Positions 46,923 to 59,760 of a stretch of 64,000 nucleotides of DNA are shown here, piece by piece. The position numbers were made by a program, and so were the translations under genes. Source of the DNA: Mangifera indica (taxonomy: Eukaryota > Streptophyta > Magnoliopsida > Sapindales > Anacardiaceae); NCBI RefSeq assembly GCF_011075055.1, contig NW_025401100.1, positions 186,001 through 250,000 of the forward strand. Direction: 5' to 3'. The notes beneath the pieces were generated by a model that did not search any database, was not told where the DNA came from, and saw nothing but the letters and a program-made list of their open reading frames with translations. Each line of letters opens with the position of its first letter. The stretch's first letter is position 1.

Positions 46923-49040
46923 TTCCTTCTCTGGGACCATATATGTGGAATTCTTTGCAGTAGTTTGAACATTTGCGTATTTGACACTCTTTTTTAAAGT
47001 AGATTGTATCAATCAGTTCAATTGGTTAAATGAGAAATTGGTTTTAAGTTTAGTCTAATTAGTATAAAAAAATAGTTTATTCATTAATTAGATTAAATCT
47101 GGTTAAAATTAGATGAACTGGTCAAAACCAATAGAATTAGGTTTGACTAAAATTTAAAATATTTTTTGACAATTTAATTATTTTTAAGTAATTTGATTAT
47201 TTTTATTAGATTGGATGAATTTCTAAAGGTTCGTAAGGAAAAATAAGTTTAAAAAAATTTAAAAAAATTTCATATCTATTGAAATGTTTTCTATAGGTAA
47301 TAACTTAGATAATTATTTTTTTTCTGTATCATGATATTAAGATATTTTTTTATTTTAATTATTTTATTGAAATCAAATAAATAATTATTATTCTTTAAAA
47401 TTAATATGATCTAATTTTCATAGGCATAAATATCTTGATTTATTTTATTTTTTATAAATTTTTAAATAAAATATATTTATCATAGTTTGATAATAAATTG
47501 AATCAGTTTAAACACTTGGTGAAAAAGAAAATGAGCTTGAATTGATGACATGAGGATGCGTGGGTTGGGCTGGGCTTATGGGTATTTGAAAAGAGGCTCT
47601 ACATATATTTTAAATCTCATTTCTGGCAAAACAATACCCATTTTAAATGAAAAAATAAATATAAATTTATATATATTATTATATGATTAATTATTATTTT
47701 ATTTTTTATTCAAAATTACTAAATCACATAATAACATATATAATGTTTTACATGACAAGCTTATTGTTTTGATGGTACCCCGTAATTCCTACATATAGCA
47801 ATTGCTAGGACTAAGCTTGAATTCTAGCATTTGCATAATTCTCCTCGATTTTTTTTCAATACATTTTTTTCTGTTCTTTTTCATTACCTATATTATAAGA
47901 CTCACTAAACTCACCAGTCACCAACCAATTAAACAAACCGGATCTCTTCTCTTGAATCTCTCTCTCACTCTTACCAGACTCACCAGTCACCACCATTTAA
48001 CCAAATCTCACCTCTCCCCTCAATCAATTCCTCTCACTCTCACCTTTCTTCTCAATCGACTCTCTCACTCTCTCCTCTCTTCTCGACTCAATCTCTTCCC
48101 CACGTTCGTATACTAGTCACCATCAGACTAGATCCCTTTATTTTTCTCAATCTGACTCCGACCTCTCTTCTCATTCGCAGGCGTAATTTATTGAATTTTA
48201 TTTGAAAAATTGCAGTCCAACGTTTCCAAGGGTGCTGGAATTTGGAAGTTGCAATGGAAGACTTGATTAGTCTAAGGACGTACTAAAGGGGGCACGCAGC
48301 TTAGATCACGCTGACTTGGAAGAAAGCTACTCGACAATAGATGCTTGAATTGATAATCAATCTACCACTCAAATTCTTCTATAGCTGATGATCAAACTTA
48401 CTTGAGCAAAAATTGTTTTCTCAATACATGATTTTTTCTGTTCTTTTAAACTACTTTTCTACTCTTTTACTGTTAAGATTAAATAGTACGACTGACTGAT
48501 AGATGGGAGAACTGAATTTTCAAGAAATCTTGGGTGGGAAATAGTCATCCAACCTATCAAAAATCAGAAAGCGTGAAAAAGAAAATGCACAAGTTAATAT
48601 CCTCTCTTCTATAAATCTTATTATAATAAGTTCTAATGATTCTTACCAATCAGGGCATCAACAAAGAAAGCACACCAAGCGGACAAAAATTAGCATACAA
48701 GGTACAAAATGAAAGCACAGAAACTTATGTCAAAGCTAGTAAACAAGACACTAGTTTCAATAAAGTGTGTCTAGCTTCAAACTTTTCTTCTACATGATAT
48801 GTCAGTTTAGCATAAATTACCATAAAATCACGCATTGAGCATTACACTCATGAAAAACACATTGCAAATATGCGTTCTTCCTTGTGGAAACAGATACAAA
48901 CAACCCATCAAGCGAAAGAAATATCTATCACATCGTAGGCTGCTTTATGATTCCAACAAAGTGAAAATACCAACATAAACAGTTCAGCCACAAAGTTCAT
49001 GACGCAATTTAGAACTAAAAAATGTGGATATGGGACTCAC
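46923..49040 (+). repeat. Intermodule segment, second copy
   Basis: Direct copy of 31623-33921 and reverse complement of 6235-7985. It includes the CT-rich stretch at 47850-48190. From 48744 to 49040 it continues into intron sequence of the RS-gene fragment that is deleted from the first module. No gene of its own is supported. Confidence 0.6.
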
Positions 49041-50460
49041 AAGAGCATTGGTTCTCCGCGGAGATGGAATTGGAGAAACAGAGCACCGACCATGTGGTGA
49101 TGTTGAACAAGAGTGGTGCTACTAAAATAATAACTTTATTACTTAATAATTACAAACTTTATACAAAACCCACACACACACTTAATACACTCACACTCAC
49201 ACTTACTACACATACGGCACACTCTTTATTTTTGAACATCACAGCACTCACACGTAAGCAAACACTCACAGCGCTCACTTCTTAACTTTCTACACTAACT
49301 GCCTCTGAATTTCTTTTTCCTCTGCAGCATTCTCACTTCTTCTTCTTTTCACTCACAATTGCCTGGCCAACAAGTCTATTTATATGAATTCAGTTAGCAA
49401 AACTGGCATTAACCTTTCTTTACTCTAGAATGGCAGCAGACTTGCATTGCAAATTCTAGATAATTTGGAAGGTGGCAGCAACTTGCAACATGGAGGCGGT
49501 GCCTTGTGGAGAAACTTCTGGAGAGAAAGAGAGAGGCAGTGCTCTCTTTAGCACTCCCCCTCACCGCCTACTCTCACGTATCATCAATCTCGTATGTGGT
49601 CATATTGAGCTGTCTACAATATGAGATCTTCTGTTAATGTTGCATTCGCATATTTGGGATTTGGTTTATGTATCCTTGTAGACCTCCTAAGTTGAGGTAC
49701 TTGCTCTTCCTACTCTTCTAATTGACTCGATTCAAGTTCTTCCATCACTCTAGGAGGTACTCAAGTCGATTAAACAAAACCCACACACTTAATACACTCA
49801 CACTAACTACACAATCGACACACTCTTTTTTTTGGCACATCACTGCACTCACACATAAGCACACACTCACTTCTTAACTTTCTACACTCACTGCCTCTCA
49901 ATTTCTTTTTCTCTAAAACACTCTCACTGCTTCTTCTTTTCACGCACAATTGGCTGGCCAACAAGTCTATTTATGCTTGTTGAAATCGGTTAGCAAAACT
50001 GATATTAACCTTTCTTTACTTTTCTAAAATGGCGGCAAACTTGCATTGCAAACTCTGGATAATTTGGAAGGTGGCAGCAACTTGCAACACAGAGGCGACG
50101 CTTTGTGGAGAAACTTCTGGAGAGAGAAAGAGAGAGGCGGTGCTCTCTTTAACAGGTGACACACTTTTCAGAGCAGGGGAGTGTTCTTTAGGGTTGTGTC
50201 CAATAGGACTCTCACTGCTCTAAGTCTTATGTTGAAGAGGGGCCCTTTTAGAATTAAGACCATGCCGATTAGGGGAGACACTTCAAGATATAAACATTTT
50301 CCTAATAATAAGAAATTACAAAAGCCAATTCAATGATGAAAGAATATATATATATATATATATACACATCCAATGTCTTCTATAAGATCGACTTTGACTG
50401 CATCTCTCTTCATTATATTTGTCTCTCCAAAGTGTTTCTGATGATCAGGACTAGAGTTTG
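49041..50460 (-). pseudogene. RS-domain gene fragment, second copy, split by a Copia remnant
   Basis: On the - strand, exon sequence encoding the SPHGR and SPSP-rich segment matches 6057-6234. It runs from about 50286 to 50160, is interrupted by the element 49101-50154 (plus its target duplicate), and continues 49100-49041 to a GTGAGT donor. The neighbouring exon matching 5720-5802 lies at about 50460-50385. The Copia insertion and the truncated context make it non-functional. The orientation relative to the rest of the module agrees with the inverted copy at 5584. Confidence 0.65.
49101..50154 (-). mobile_element. Copia-like LTR element remnant with internal deletion
   Basis: The left LTR is 49101-49553 (starts TGTTGAACAAG, ends TTTAGCA). 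A short internal piece 49554-49770 begins with a pyrimidine run, CTCCCCCTCACC, which is the polypurine tract on the - strand. A second LTR, truncated at one end, is about 49774-50154 (ends TTTAACA). The target duplication GGTGA lies at 49096-49100 and 50155-50159. No protein is left. Assignment to Copia rests on LTR style and size only. Confidence 0.75.
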
Positions 50461-50988
50461 ACATGTACTATTAATCAACTAAAGTATGGATGAGGCAGCA
50501 TATATGGATAATGAAAAACCAATAATATGAAAGAAAATTGGTAAGAAAAAATGAACATGCCTGTACTACACTCTCACTTTTATCCCATCACGTTATATGT
50601 CATTTAATTAAACCTTTATTATTTTTGGGTTCTTTAACAATACTTTAGATGTCAAATAACAATCGAATGTATCAATGAAGTAGGACACTATCTAATCACT
50701 TTGCCATGCAACTAACATGTCCCAAATTAAAAACTAGCCTGCTTCTCAAATTAAGATCTAAAATGATAAACCCAAAATAATGAAAATCATGATAGATTTA
50801 GCGAATATAATTATAATGAAAATAATGTCGACAGTATCAACGAGACAAACAGTAACAACCACATGAAATGAGATTCAAAATCAACAGCTAATTATAATGA
50901 AAAAAAACTGCCCTTTTGATTATTAGCTCTTCTCATGATAATCTCATCCTTTCAGTTGTTCATTCTTGTTAACAAATGAGGTACAAAT
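50461..50988. other. Spacer between RS fragment and Mutator-like element
   Basis: Copy of 33922-34449. No gene. Confidence 0.6.
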
Positions 50989-50997
50989 TTAAATTAT

Positions 50998-52478
50998 GGC
51001 CAAAGGACTTTGTCCCACCCAAGTTTTTATGCACTCCCAAACTCCCACCCTCAACCTTTCAAAAACCAAAATGTCTACCTATTAGTGGTTAAAATTAATC
51101 AATTCTATTAATTTAATTATAAATTACTAATTTATCTTTATTAACATCGATCTATACATACCCATGAAAAACAAAAATTTAATGAAAGAGTATATTATTC
51201 AGAAAAATGACATTTTCCCCCTCAACCTAGGGTTTCCTATTACTCAAAAGGCCGAAAGAATTATTCTCACTCAAGGTATAATAAATTCTCAAACTCTTAC
51301 CCTTCAATTTTCAAAAACTCAAACACCCACTCATAAGCTAAAATTTGTTAACATTTTCAGTTAAGGTTAAGGGTAAAATTGTTATTTAACAATAATATTT
51401 AAAAAATAAGAGTTTATATCATTTTACCTCCTTTGTTTGAAAAACTAACAATTTTCCCCTAAAATTAAGTTTTGAAAAGTGACATTTCCTCCCAACCTAA
51501 GGTTTCAAATTTTGTCGATGAATTTGGCCAATGACGACTAATTTGTCTTTCTCTTGGTGTCGTCTCTCCCTCTAGTGATTTTCCTCCAATCAATGACGTT
51601 TGGATTTAATGAAATCCAAATGAAGAGTTGAAACTCTTTGTCTAGATGATGACAACAGTCCAGACGAGTGTATTATTAAAAAAATTACTATATTCCACCA
51701 TTTCCTATTACTCAAAATTTCATCTTCTATCACCCCCAAACTTTACAAACATCACAATTGTACCCTTATATTCCACCATTTTCTCACTCCACCTTTGGCG
51801 GCTTCTCCCTTCATCTTCGACTAACGAAGAAATCCAAGGCACTGTCAGTGTTGTCGACTAAGAAAGCTGACAAAGAAAGTTGGCATTGCCGGCAATAATC
51901 AAGCAACGATCTAATGTTGATTTTTCGATTTGAAGAAATCCAAGGAATGATCTGACATTCCTAAGCACAAATCAAAAACCTCGACCCTCTCCTTTCTCTT
52001 GCAATGCGGCATCATTGACCACCTAAGGAAGGGCAATGAGGTTGGAAAAATGAGTGAGAGATCCAAATCTTATGCTCGTTTTTTGGTCAAAAAATCATGA
52101 TAGAATCGTCAAAGATACCACCTAGGAGAAAGAAGGAGTGTCGACAAAGGTTTAGGGTGAGAAGAGAGCATTGCCAAAGACAAAGATGGTGACCTGAGAG
52201 GGAAGAAAAAAAAAAACCTATGATGAGGGGAAAAAGTTATTTTTCAAAACTGGAAAAGTTGAACCTCGGGTGAAATTGTTAGTTTTCAAAACCTAGGGGA
52301 GGAAATGGGTTAAAATTATATTTATTAATATTAATGATGAAATGGCATTTTTGTCCTTTTAGTTAATAGCTAAATGTAATAGAAGTTGGATGACGAATTG
52401 AGTATTTAAGTTTTTGAAAAGTTGAGGGTGAGAATTTAGGAATGCATCAAAACTTGGTTGGGAATAAGTGCTTTGGCC
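50998..52478. mobile_element. Non-autonomous Mutator-like element, copy 2 (without nested insertion)
   Basis: 1481 bp with terminal inverted repeats beginning GGCCAAAGGACTTTGTCCCA and ending GTGCTTTGGCC. It has a perfect 9-bp target duplication TTAAATTAT (50989-50997 and 52479-52487). The uninterrupted TTTTTCAAA at 52240-52248 is the empty site of the nested element at 35724-36603. Confidence 0.85.
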
Positions 52479-52662
52479 TTAAATTATTAGCTAAGTGATC
52501 GTGTTTCATAGCGTGGCAAGTCAAATCTTCACAGTACATTATGAATTTTGGTGTGATATTTTCATGAAGGGTGGACATGTTTCTAAATCAATTTTTGACA
52601 GAATGAATCTTATAACAACTTTATACAGGAAGAAGAGCATTAGTCTGGTAATAATATTAATT

Positions 52663-53930
52663 GAGTAATGCTATGTGCACAACTCATATACACAATTTTG
52701 TGCACAACTAATGACATGTCACTATGTAATTTGATAATTTTAAATTAAAAATAAAACAATATTCAATCATACAGTGACATGTTATTAGTTGTGTATAAAG
52801 TTGTATATATAAGTAGTGCACACAGTATTATTAATATTCATTATGATAATAATTAGTATAATATTGCTTATCTTAATAACATAATTAGTATAATATTGCT
52901 TATCTTGATAAATAATAGAATAATACTTGATAATTGAATTTGAATGATTGATGGGATATAAGTAAGATTTGAATTTGAAGATTAATATATATTTACCTTT
53001 AGATAGTAATTATATAGGATAATAATTGATTAGATAAAATAAATTAATTGGAAAGTTACGAAACATGTATATATAAGTAGTATACATAAAGGGCAGTTGG
53101 GATTGTAGAAGGAAGAAAGGAAAATACTGTCCTTGAGTTTAGAGTAGCTCATGGCTGATTGAAAGGCTAAGACCTTATGTGGAGTTAATAACTCTTGTTA
53201 TTAATATTGTTTTATATTAGAATATTTATTCTGTTTAGTGGTTCATATCAAAGTGGTATTAGAATTGTTGCGATTTTGAGGATGAATTTTGCAAAAGATG
53301 AGAGTAGAAGGTACTTGACTAAAAAATACAGAAGCTCAGGCTATGGGAGCAAAAGGGATTTGACCTTGAACTGGGAGTGAAAATGAACTAAATCACGATT
53401 GTTGATTCAAGTCATTGGCGGTAGGGCTAGTGCGTGAAGACAAATCTGATGATAAGACTGTGAGTGATGAAAAGTGAGAAAAGAAAGACTTGGTTCTATA
53501 CTTTTGAACTTGATAGTGGATTGGAAGATTTCGACAACATCTCAAATCTAACAAAAGTCCAAAATGATAAATTGGTAGGTTTTGATGGAAAATTGGTAGA
53601 TTCCGATGAAATCTAGTTGTCGAAACTCATTTTAAGAAATCAAAGATTTTAATAGAGTTTAAATTAGGATAGAATTTTAGGAAATGAGAGAATAAAAAGG
53701 GCAAAAAGGAGAGAAAATCTGAGGGAAGCTTCTGACTTGGAAGGAAGGGCACCTTTAACTGCCTAGAGAGGATTTGCACCTCTTTCTTGCTAGAACTATA
53801 TTCTTTTTTATCATTATTATTTACATTTACACTCAATATTCTGGTATGTTTTATTGATTGTTTGGTTGTTTTGCTTGTTGTGTGAGATTTATTAGTTTGC
53901 ACGGGTTACTATTAAATTTTTATTAAAGTA
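52663..53930 (+). mobile_element. MITE-like repeat and degenerate LTR remnant, second copy
   Basis: Direct copy of 37021-38300: palindromic repeat at 52663-52835, then the leader-like region with a decayed primer-binding-site motif near 53247. No readable protein. Confidence 0.45.
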
Positions 53931-55866
53931 TATGAGAGCTAGGTATAATTGAAAAAAGTATGGATAGTAATAATATTGATTTGGAGAAGATTATGAGGAT
54001 GGTTATAGATACGTTGGGACATCATAGACACTAGTTTGAATTGTTTGGTTAAAGACTTTAAAATAATGAAAGGACACGTGAATAACTTAAAATGATGTCT
54101 TTTAATAATATTAACAAATAAGGAATTATGACGGAACTGAAGTTGTTGATGACAAAACACACAAACTTGATTCTAAGCCAAAATAAAATATTGATAGATT
54201 TTGGTAATCGAACAATAGACTCCAATGAATCCTAGCCAACAAAACTCAATCGTGCACATCTCTGCCTTAAGCCTTTGTTGAGTGAGGCAAAACTAGAAGT
54301 GAATGAAGAGAGATAAAAAAAAAGGGTGAAACAAAGAGCTGAAGAGAAGAATTGGATCATGAAGAAATAATTCAGTCCAAAAGCCCACTTAATCAATCAT
54401 CCCATTCCACAATAACAATGCAACCCAATTTGCATTAGGTGTTAATTACCACTCATGCCCACACACTAATAATCAATCCAACCACTAAACCGCTCACACT
54501 CAAATCCCAATGCAATTTATTGCCAAGACCCAACCATTAGACTTGATCCGAAACCTAAGTGAGTTAACTTAAATGCAATTTACCCATCATACTCAATCAT
54601 TCACCAGTTAAATCCAATCACAATCCACTTAATCAATTCCAAACCATACCTGTTTCAATTAAACCCAAAACATTTTAATTGGATTGAATCCTAATTTAAG
54701 ATTATTATGAAAGATTATGATAATATTTGAATAACGAAAGAATTATGATTGAATTAGTTTTAGAAGATCAATGATTTAATAGAATTTGAATTAAGATTGG
54801 ACTTTAAGATATGACAGAAAAAAGGGACAACAACATGAGGGGAAAGAGGAGGGAAAATCTGGCTAGAGTATTTGATAAAGACTTTTACCTTGGGAGGAAG
54901 GGCACCTCTAATTGTGGAGAAAGGGCACCTCTAATTGTCTAGGAAGGATTGACACCTCTTTGTTGCTTGAACTATTTTCTTGATTTATCACTATTATTCA
55001 GATGTATCAATATTTTGTTAAGTTCAATTCATTGTTTTTCCTATGCGGTTGTTTTTCTTGTTGTGTGGGATTGATTAGTTTGCATGATTGCTATCAACAT
55101 GCTTAGGATTGTTTAACTACTAGGCAAAATGATTAACAGTGATTAGTCGATGTGTGTAAGGGGCCAGCAAAAATTCTGGCGTCAAGTTGACCAGGCACAA
55201 ACTTCTTTACGTACAAATTAACGATTCTCTTAGTTTGGTAGATTTGTCCTGCCAATTCATAATCCTCTGTCAGAGTAGGTGTTGGAGCTTTTATGGAAAT
55301 TCTGATCATCATTAGGCTCAAGTGCCTGCATGCATAGTTTACACAATTTTTGCTTGGTGCATACATATGCATGGATTCAGGACCAACAATTCACAGCTTC
55401 TAAATTCTTGGAGCTGGCCATGTTTGGTGCTCTGCAGCCAGAGGGGATCCAGGGAGATATAGTCCGTTCAACTGTTAACAATATAAGCACCAAGAATATT
55501 ATACCCATATAATTCCTTTTGCTGGATTAGCCCATCCGTACAAATCCAACCTGAACCCTGTCATGTTTGTGACAACTCCAACCCATTGATGGCAAGATGA
55601 ACTTAAAATAAATTTAAGAAGATAAAATTTATCTTTACTTCATATATTTTTCCATAAGCATTGGTTACTAAAATATTCTCCTTTCAAATGTTTGATTGTT
55701 TTTTATTAATGGCTTCTAAGCTTCTGATTGAAAAAGTGAAGATTTTAACTAGATGTATGCTTTTCATTGAAAGAATAGATAGTTTGCTGGACCTGCCTAC
55801 TACTGTCTAGAGATTCTAAATTTTTATCTTTTTTCTTCATGTTTTTTCTGATAACTTTTCCTGCAG
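53931..55866. other. Spacer upstream of Pumilio copy 4
   Basis: Copy of 38301-40027 with an extra short duplication near 54890-54940 (the GGGCACCTCTAATTGT motif appears twice). Also contains 55640-55800, which matches 3780-3960 inverted and is absent from the first module. No gene. Confidence 0.5.
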
Positions 55867-56080
55867 TTTATTTTTGATTCAGCTGCAAGGTTTTGTGTTG
55901 AAATTGCAACTCGTCAGCATGGTTGCTGTGTGTTGCAAAGATGCATTGCTCATTTAATCGGTGAACTTCGTGATAAGTTGATAACTGAAATTTCCAATCA
56001 TGGGCTTCACCTTGCTCAAGATCCCTTCGGGTATGACCTAAAATGTGTTAATTCTTTTTTTTAATTTTCTGACAGTCAAA

Positions 56081-56117
<37 letters not shown>

Positions 56118-57986
56118 AAAGTAAATATTATGTTTCTCTATTTTAAGTGCATAAATAGGTACAATTTATGTGGATCGTCACATAATTAGGTATTTTTTTA
56201 TTTTTAATTTAAAATTATTCAATCACATAATAATATATATAAAATGTATATGTATTTATATATTTAAAATGAGTACGTATAATTTGATTATATATATTAT
56301 AATATTTTTAAGATACAGATCCATTTATTTCATTGACAAAGCCCTTGGGTTAAGGATGCATTATGCTGGCTGGGTATTGGTCATTTGTTATTGTGGCAAT
56401 TGAAAATATTGTTCCGTTTTACTTAAGTTTTGAGCAATTACATATTTATTTCCATGAAATATCTCATTATTAATGTCTTTTTTTCTGGCCTGTTGCGCTG
56501 GTTATTAGGTAGGGTAAGCTACTTAATCTGCATCTTATATTGATATGCTACCTGATTATCTATATGTTGAAAAGAAACTGAGTTGCTCACTTTCTTTTTA
56601 TATATACATACTGTGAGTCTTTTCCGAGGGTAGCTTTCATATATTCTTCTTTGAGAGGAAAGCGTAAGAACTTGCATCACAGCTGAGTATTATGTCCTGT
56701 TTGTGTTTATCTCATCTCCCAATATCAAGGGTTTTTAACCAACCATTCTTGTCAGCATGTTCATGATGGAATTTAGATATCATATGTGCATCAAATTTGA
56801 AAATCCAGAAGTAGATTTCAACACAACTTCGTGAACCTTGATTAAAAGGAATCCAAATTTTAGAATGGTAGCCATCCTTTCCATCTTCATTTTCCCTTCT
56901 CATATCTGGCCCTCTCCTCTGTTGACATGCCTATAAGTTTTGTTACACACCCTAAATTGTCTTGATAAATTATTCTTATCTGCCAACTTAGATGTCAAAA
57001 CTCACGTTTGTCAACCTTAAATCACTAGGTTTCTCCATCCATCAAGCTAATGTTTACACAGAGTGTTGCTTCCTTGGTCGCTCCGCATTTGGGTACAAGA
57101 GGACTGGTCACTTAATGCCTTTCTATAAAGCATTTGTTTTGTTTCAATGTGTTTATACACTATAATATCAATTTAAATATATAATCCTGTGAAATAAGAC
57201 AACGTGTATAAATAATGAATATTATTTTGTGTATTAATAATAAAGAGTATTATGTCACGATATGATTATGTCTCACTTTTTTTTTTTAATTTAAAATCAC
57301 TTAATAACACGGTGTTATGTCTTCGTTAATACACAAATTAGTACTCGTTGTTAGTACATGTACTTATCCCAAAATAAATGTTTACCCTTATGCATCATAG
57401 GCTGATTTTATTGTTTCATGGTATTTTTTTTTATCATTCTTAACCTTGGACAGTAATTTAATCCAAAAAGTGGTTGCTTTTAAAGTTATTTTGGTTCTGC
57501 ACCATGGTTTTATCTGATTCTCTGACTCAGAAAACTTTTATCATTCTGTGGCAGAAATTATGTTGTTCAATCTATTATAGAGCTGAAGATCCCTTCTGTC
57601 ACTGCCAACTTGCTCAGTTCAAAGGCCGCTATGTTCACCTATCAAAGAAAAAATTTAGCAGTCATGTTGTGGAAAAATGCATCAAGCATTTTGGAGAGAG
57701 TCGATCACAAATTGTCCATGAATTGCTGTCTGTGCCTCATTTTGAACAGTTGCTGCTAGATCCATTTGCAATTATATCATTCTGACAGTTACCAAGGTTT
57801 GGAGCACAACATCCTTTTAACAACTTCTCTGATGTCTTCCAAACTTTTGATCGAACCTTACTCCTTAATTTCTATCTTCAGGGTCCCCTTCATGCTGCAC
57901 TGCTTGAAGCTGCTCGACCCCACTCTTTCTTACGAACTAGTCCATATTGTACGCGGATTTTCTCTGGAAATCTGTCAAAGAAGTGA
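55867..57986 (+). pseudogene. Pumilio (APUM-like) C-terminal gene fragment, copy 4
   Basis: The least decayed Pumilio copy. Exon 55867-56030 is open and keeps its GT donor (GGGTATG). Exon 57555-57796 has the same 4-bp loss as copy 3 and one further base missing near FANYVI. Exon 57882-57986 is fully open (GPLHAALLEAARPHSFLRTS, then RIFSGNLSKK and TGA), as expected for a plant APUM C-terminus. Pumilio proteins bind UGUA-type 3'UTR motifs with eight helical repeats, and only about the last four are encoded here. The middle exon's frameshifts and the absence of upstream exons make it a pseudogene. An AT microsatellite lies in the first intron near 56085-56112. Confidence 0.82.
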
Positions 57987-58371
57987 TGTAAATTCGGGTG
58001 TGGTGGCAAGTGTTGTTGCTCTCCAAAACTTACTAACCTGTTCACTATTCAGAAGTTTTACTATTTCTTGGGGCACTGGATGTTGAACAGCCTTCAAAAT
58101 TTGAAGTGGGTCCTCAAGAGAAACTTTGAAACTTAGTACCTACGGATGATCTCTCCATGATTTTGAAGAACGTAAACTGGAAGTTTTTGCTGCTGGTTGT
58201 TTATTTTGCTTATGCAACTTGTATGTACTGTTCTGTTGTCTTCTTGGTGTTGTTGTTGTCCTGTTGATCTGAACTGTTACTGTATAATGGTTCACCCTTT
58301 TTACTTTTAATCTGGGTAAATGCCATGCGGTAGTTTATTTCCTCATAAATTCTGAGATGATTTTCTTAAGG

Positions 58372-58646
58372 GATGACAAAAGGACTCTTTCAAAGAATAT
58401 AAAAATGATATAGAAAGATTATACTCTGACTGGGACACATGTCCTAAAATTATGACTGCTCTCCGCCACTTATTGGTGTTCCATTCTCGTGAAGATCTTT
58501 GTTTGCTTATGGCGGAGGTATTTTTCCTGGAAAATAATCTATGCAAGTGGCTATGCTCTGCTATGACTTTTCCATACCAGTTACGGGCCCAACATGTGAT
58601 TGAACATTGGAAGAATGAGGTGGAAGTTAATACAACCAAACAGTGA
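58372..58646 (+). pseudogene. Unrecognised conserved ORF, copy 4, frameshifted at its start
   Basis: Same sequence as copies 1-3, but an extra A after ATGACAAAA near 58380 shifts the start. The rest (from about 58390) is open to TGA at 58646 and ends VNTTKQ like copy 1. It lies about 390 bp downstream of Pumilio copy 4. Confidence 0.4.
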
Positions 58647-58896
58647 ATGTAATATTTTCTTCGGTCCATCTCTCTGGTTGAGTTTGATAGAGATGGATAT
58701 CGATTTTAAAGATGACAAATGAGTTTATCATTTACTCATGCTTCTGCGTTGACTGTCATTATCCGACGAATTTTCATGAAACAGTTTTCTTTTCGTTGTT
58801 TCAATTTTATTTTATTTGTTACCATTCTGATTATAAAACCTCCAACCGGCTTGTTAAATATAATTTCAAAATAAATAAAATTACACATAATTTTAT

Positions 58897-59077
58897 CAAT
58901 AAAACTATGTATACCTATTTTTGGTACATAATTTATGTACACAGATTAGGTGTTATCATGTGATTAGATATTTTTTTATCATATGATGACACATGTTTTA
59001 AAATCACCTAATTACATAATGACACATCACTGTGTATATGAATTGTGTACCAAAAATGGATACACAAAGCATTGTTC
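58897..59077. mobile_element. MITE inserted in module 3 only
   Basis: 181 bp with long imperfect inverted repeats sharing TTTTTGGTACA on both arms. It is flanked by a 9-bp direct repeat TAATTTTAT (58888-58896 and 59078-59086). Copies of the surrounding spacer at 21440 and 540 lack it. Confidence 0.7.
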
Positions 59078-59086
59078 TAATTTTAT

Positions 59087-59760
59087 ATATAAATAATAAT
59101 GTATTATAATATGATTAAGTGTTATTTTTTTATTTTTAATTATCTAATCATCTGATGACATATCTTATTTATATATAAAGTTTTGTGTATAACATTACTC
59201 TTTGAAAATTCATCTTGGAGATGTGATTGAAACTATAGTTTGTCAAATTTGTTAAAAATATTTTTATTTGATGTGATTCTAATCAAATTTGATTTTTTAT
59301 TGAGTCTGATTTTGATGTGTTATTTATTATTTGTTTATTTTATAAGATTAGGATTCTAATTTAATTATTTATTAATTTTCTATTTAATAGAATTAAAATT
59401 TTAGTTTAGTTATTTAATATCTTTTTATTTCATAAAATTAAGATTTTAGTTTAAATTACATTATAATACTATATATTATACAATGTTTCATAAATAATAT
59501 TAATTCGTTTATAATCAATTCATAATTCTACCGAATCGTGGTTTCTACAAACATTATGATTTGAATTCAATGCTATAAATAAATAATATAACTCCATGTT
59601 TATTTGTAAGCATTTATTACTTGAAGAAATATATAAATACCTTACAAATTAGGCAACACTTACTGTGTGGAAGCAGTTGCTTTTACCTCACATTTCCTCT
59701 ACTTGATCCTAACCTTTTACAATACAATTTATTTATCCGGATTTAATAGTGTAAAGGGCT
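59087..59760. repeat. AT-rich spacer with ~60-bp minisatellite
   Basis: Third copy of the spacer, tandem motif at 59330-59460. No gene. Confidence 0.5.
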
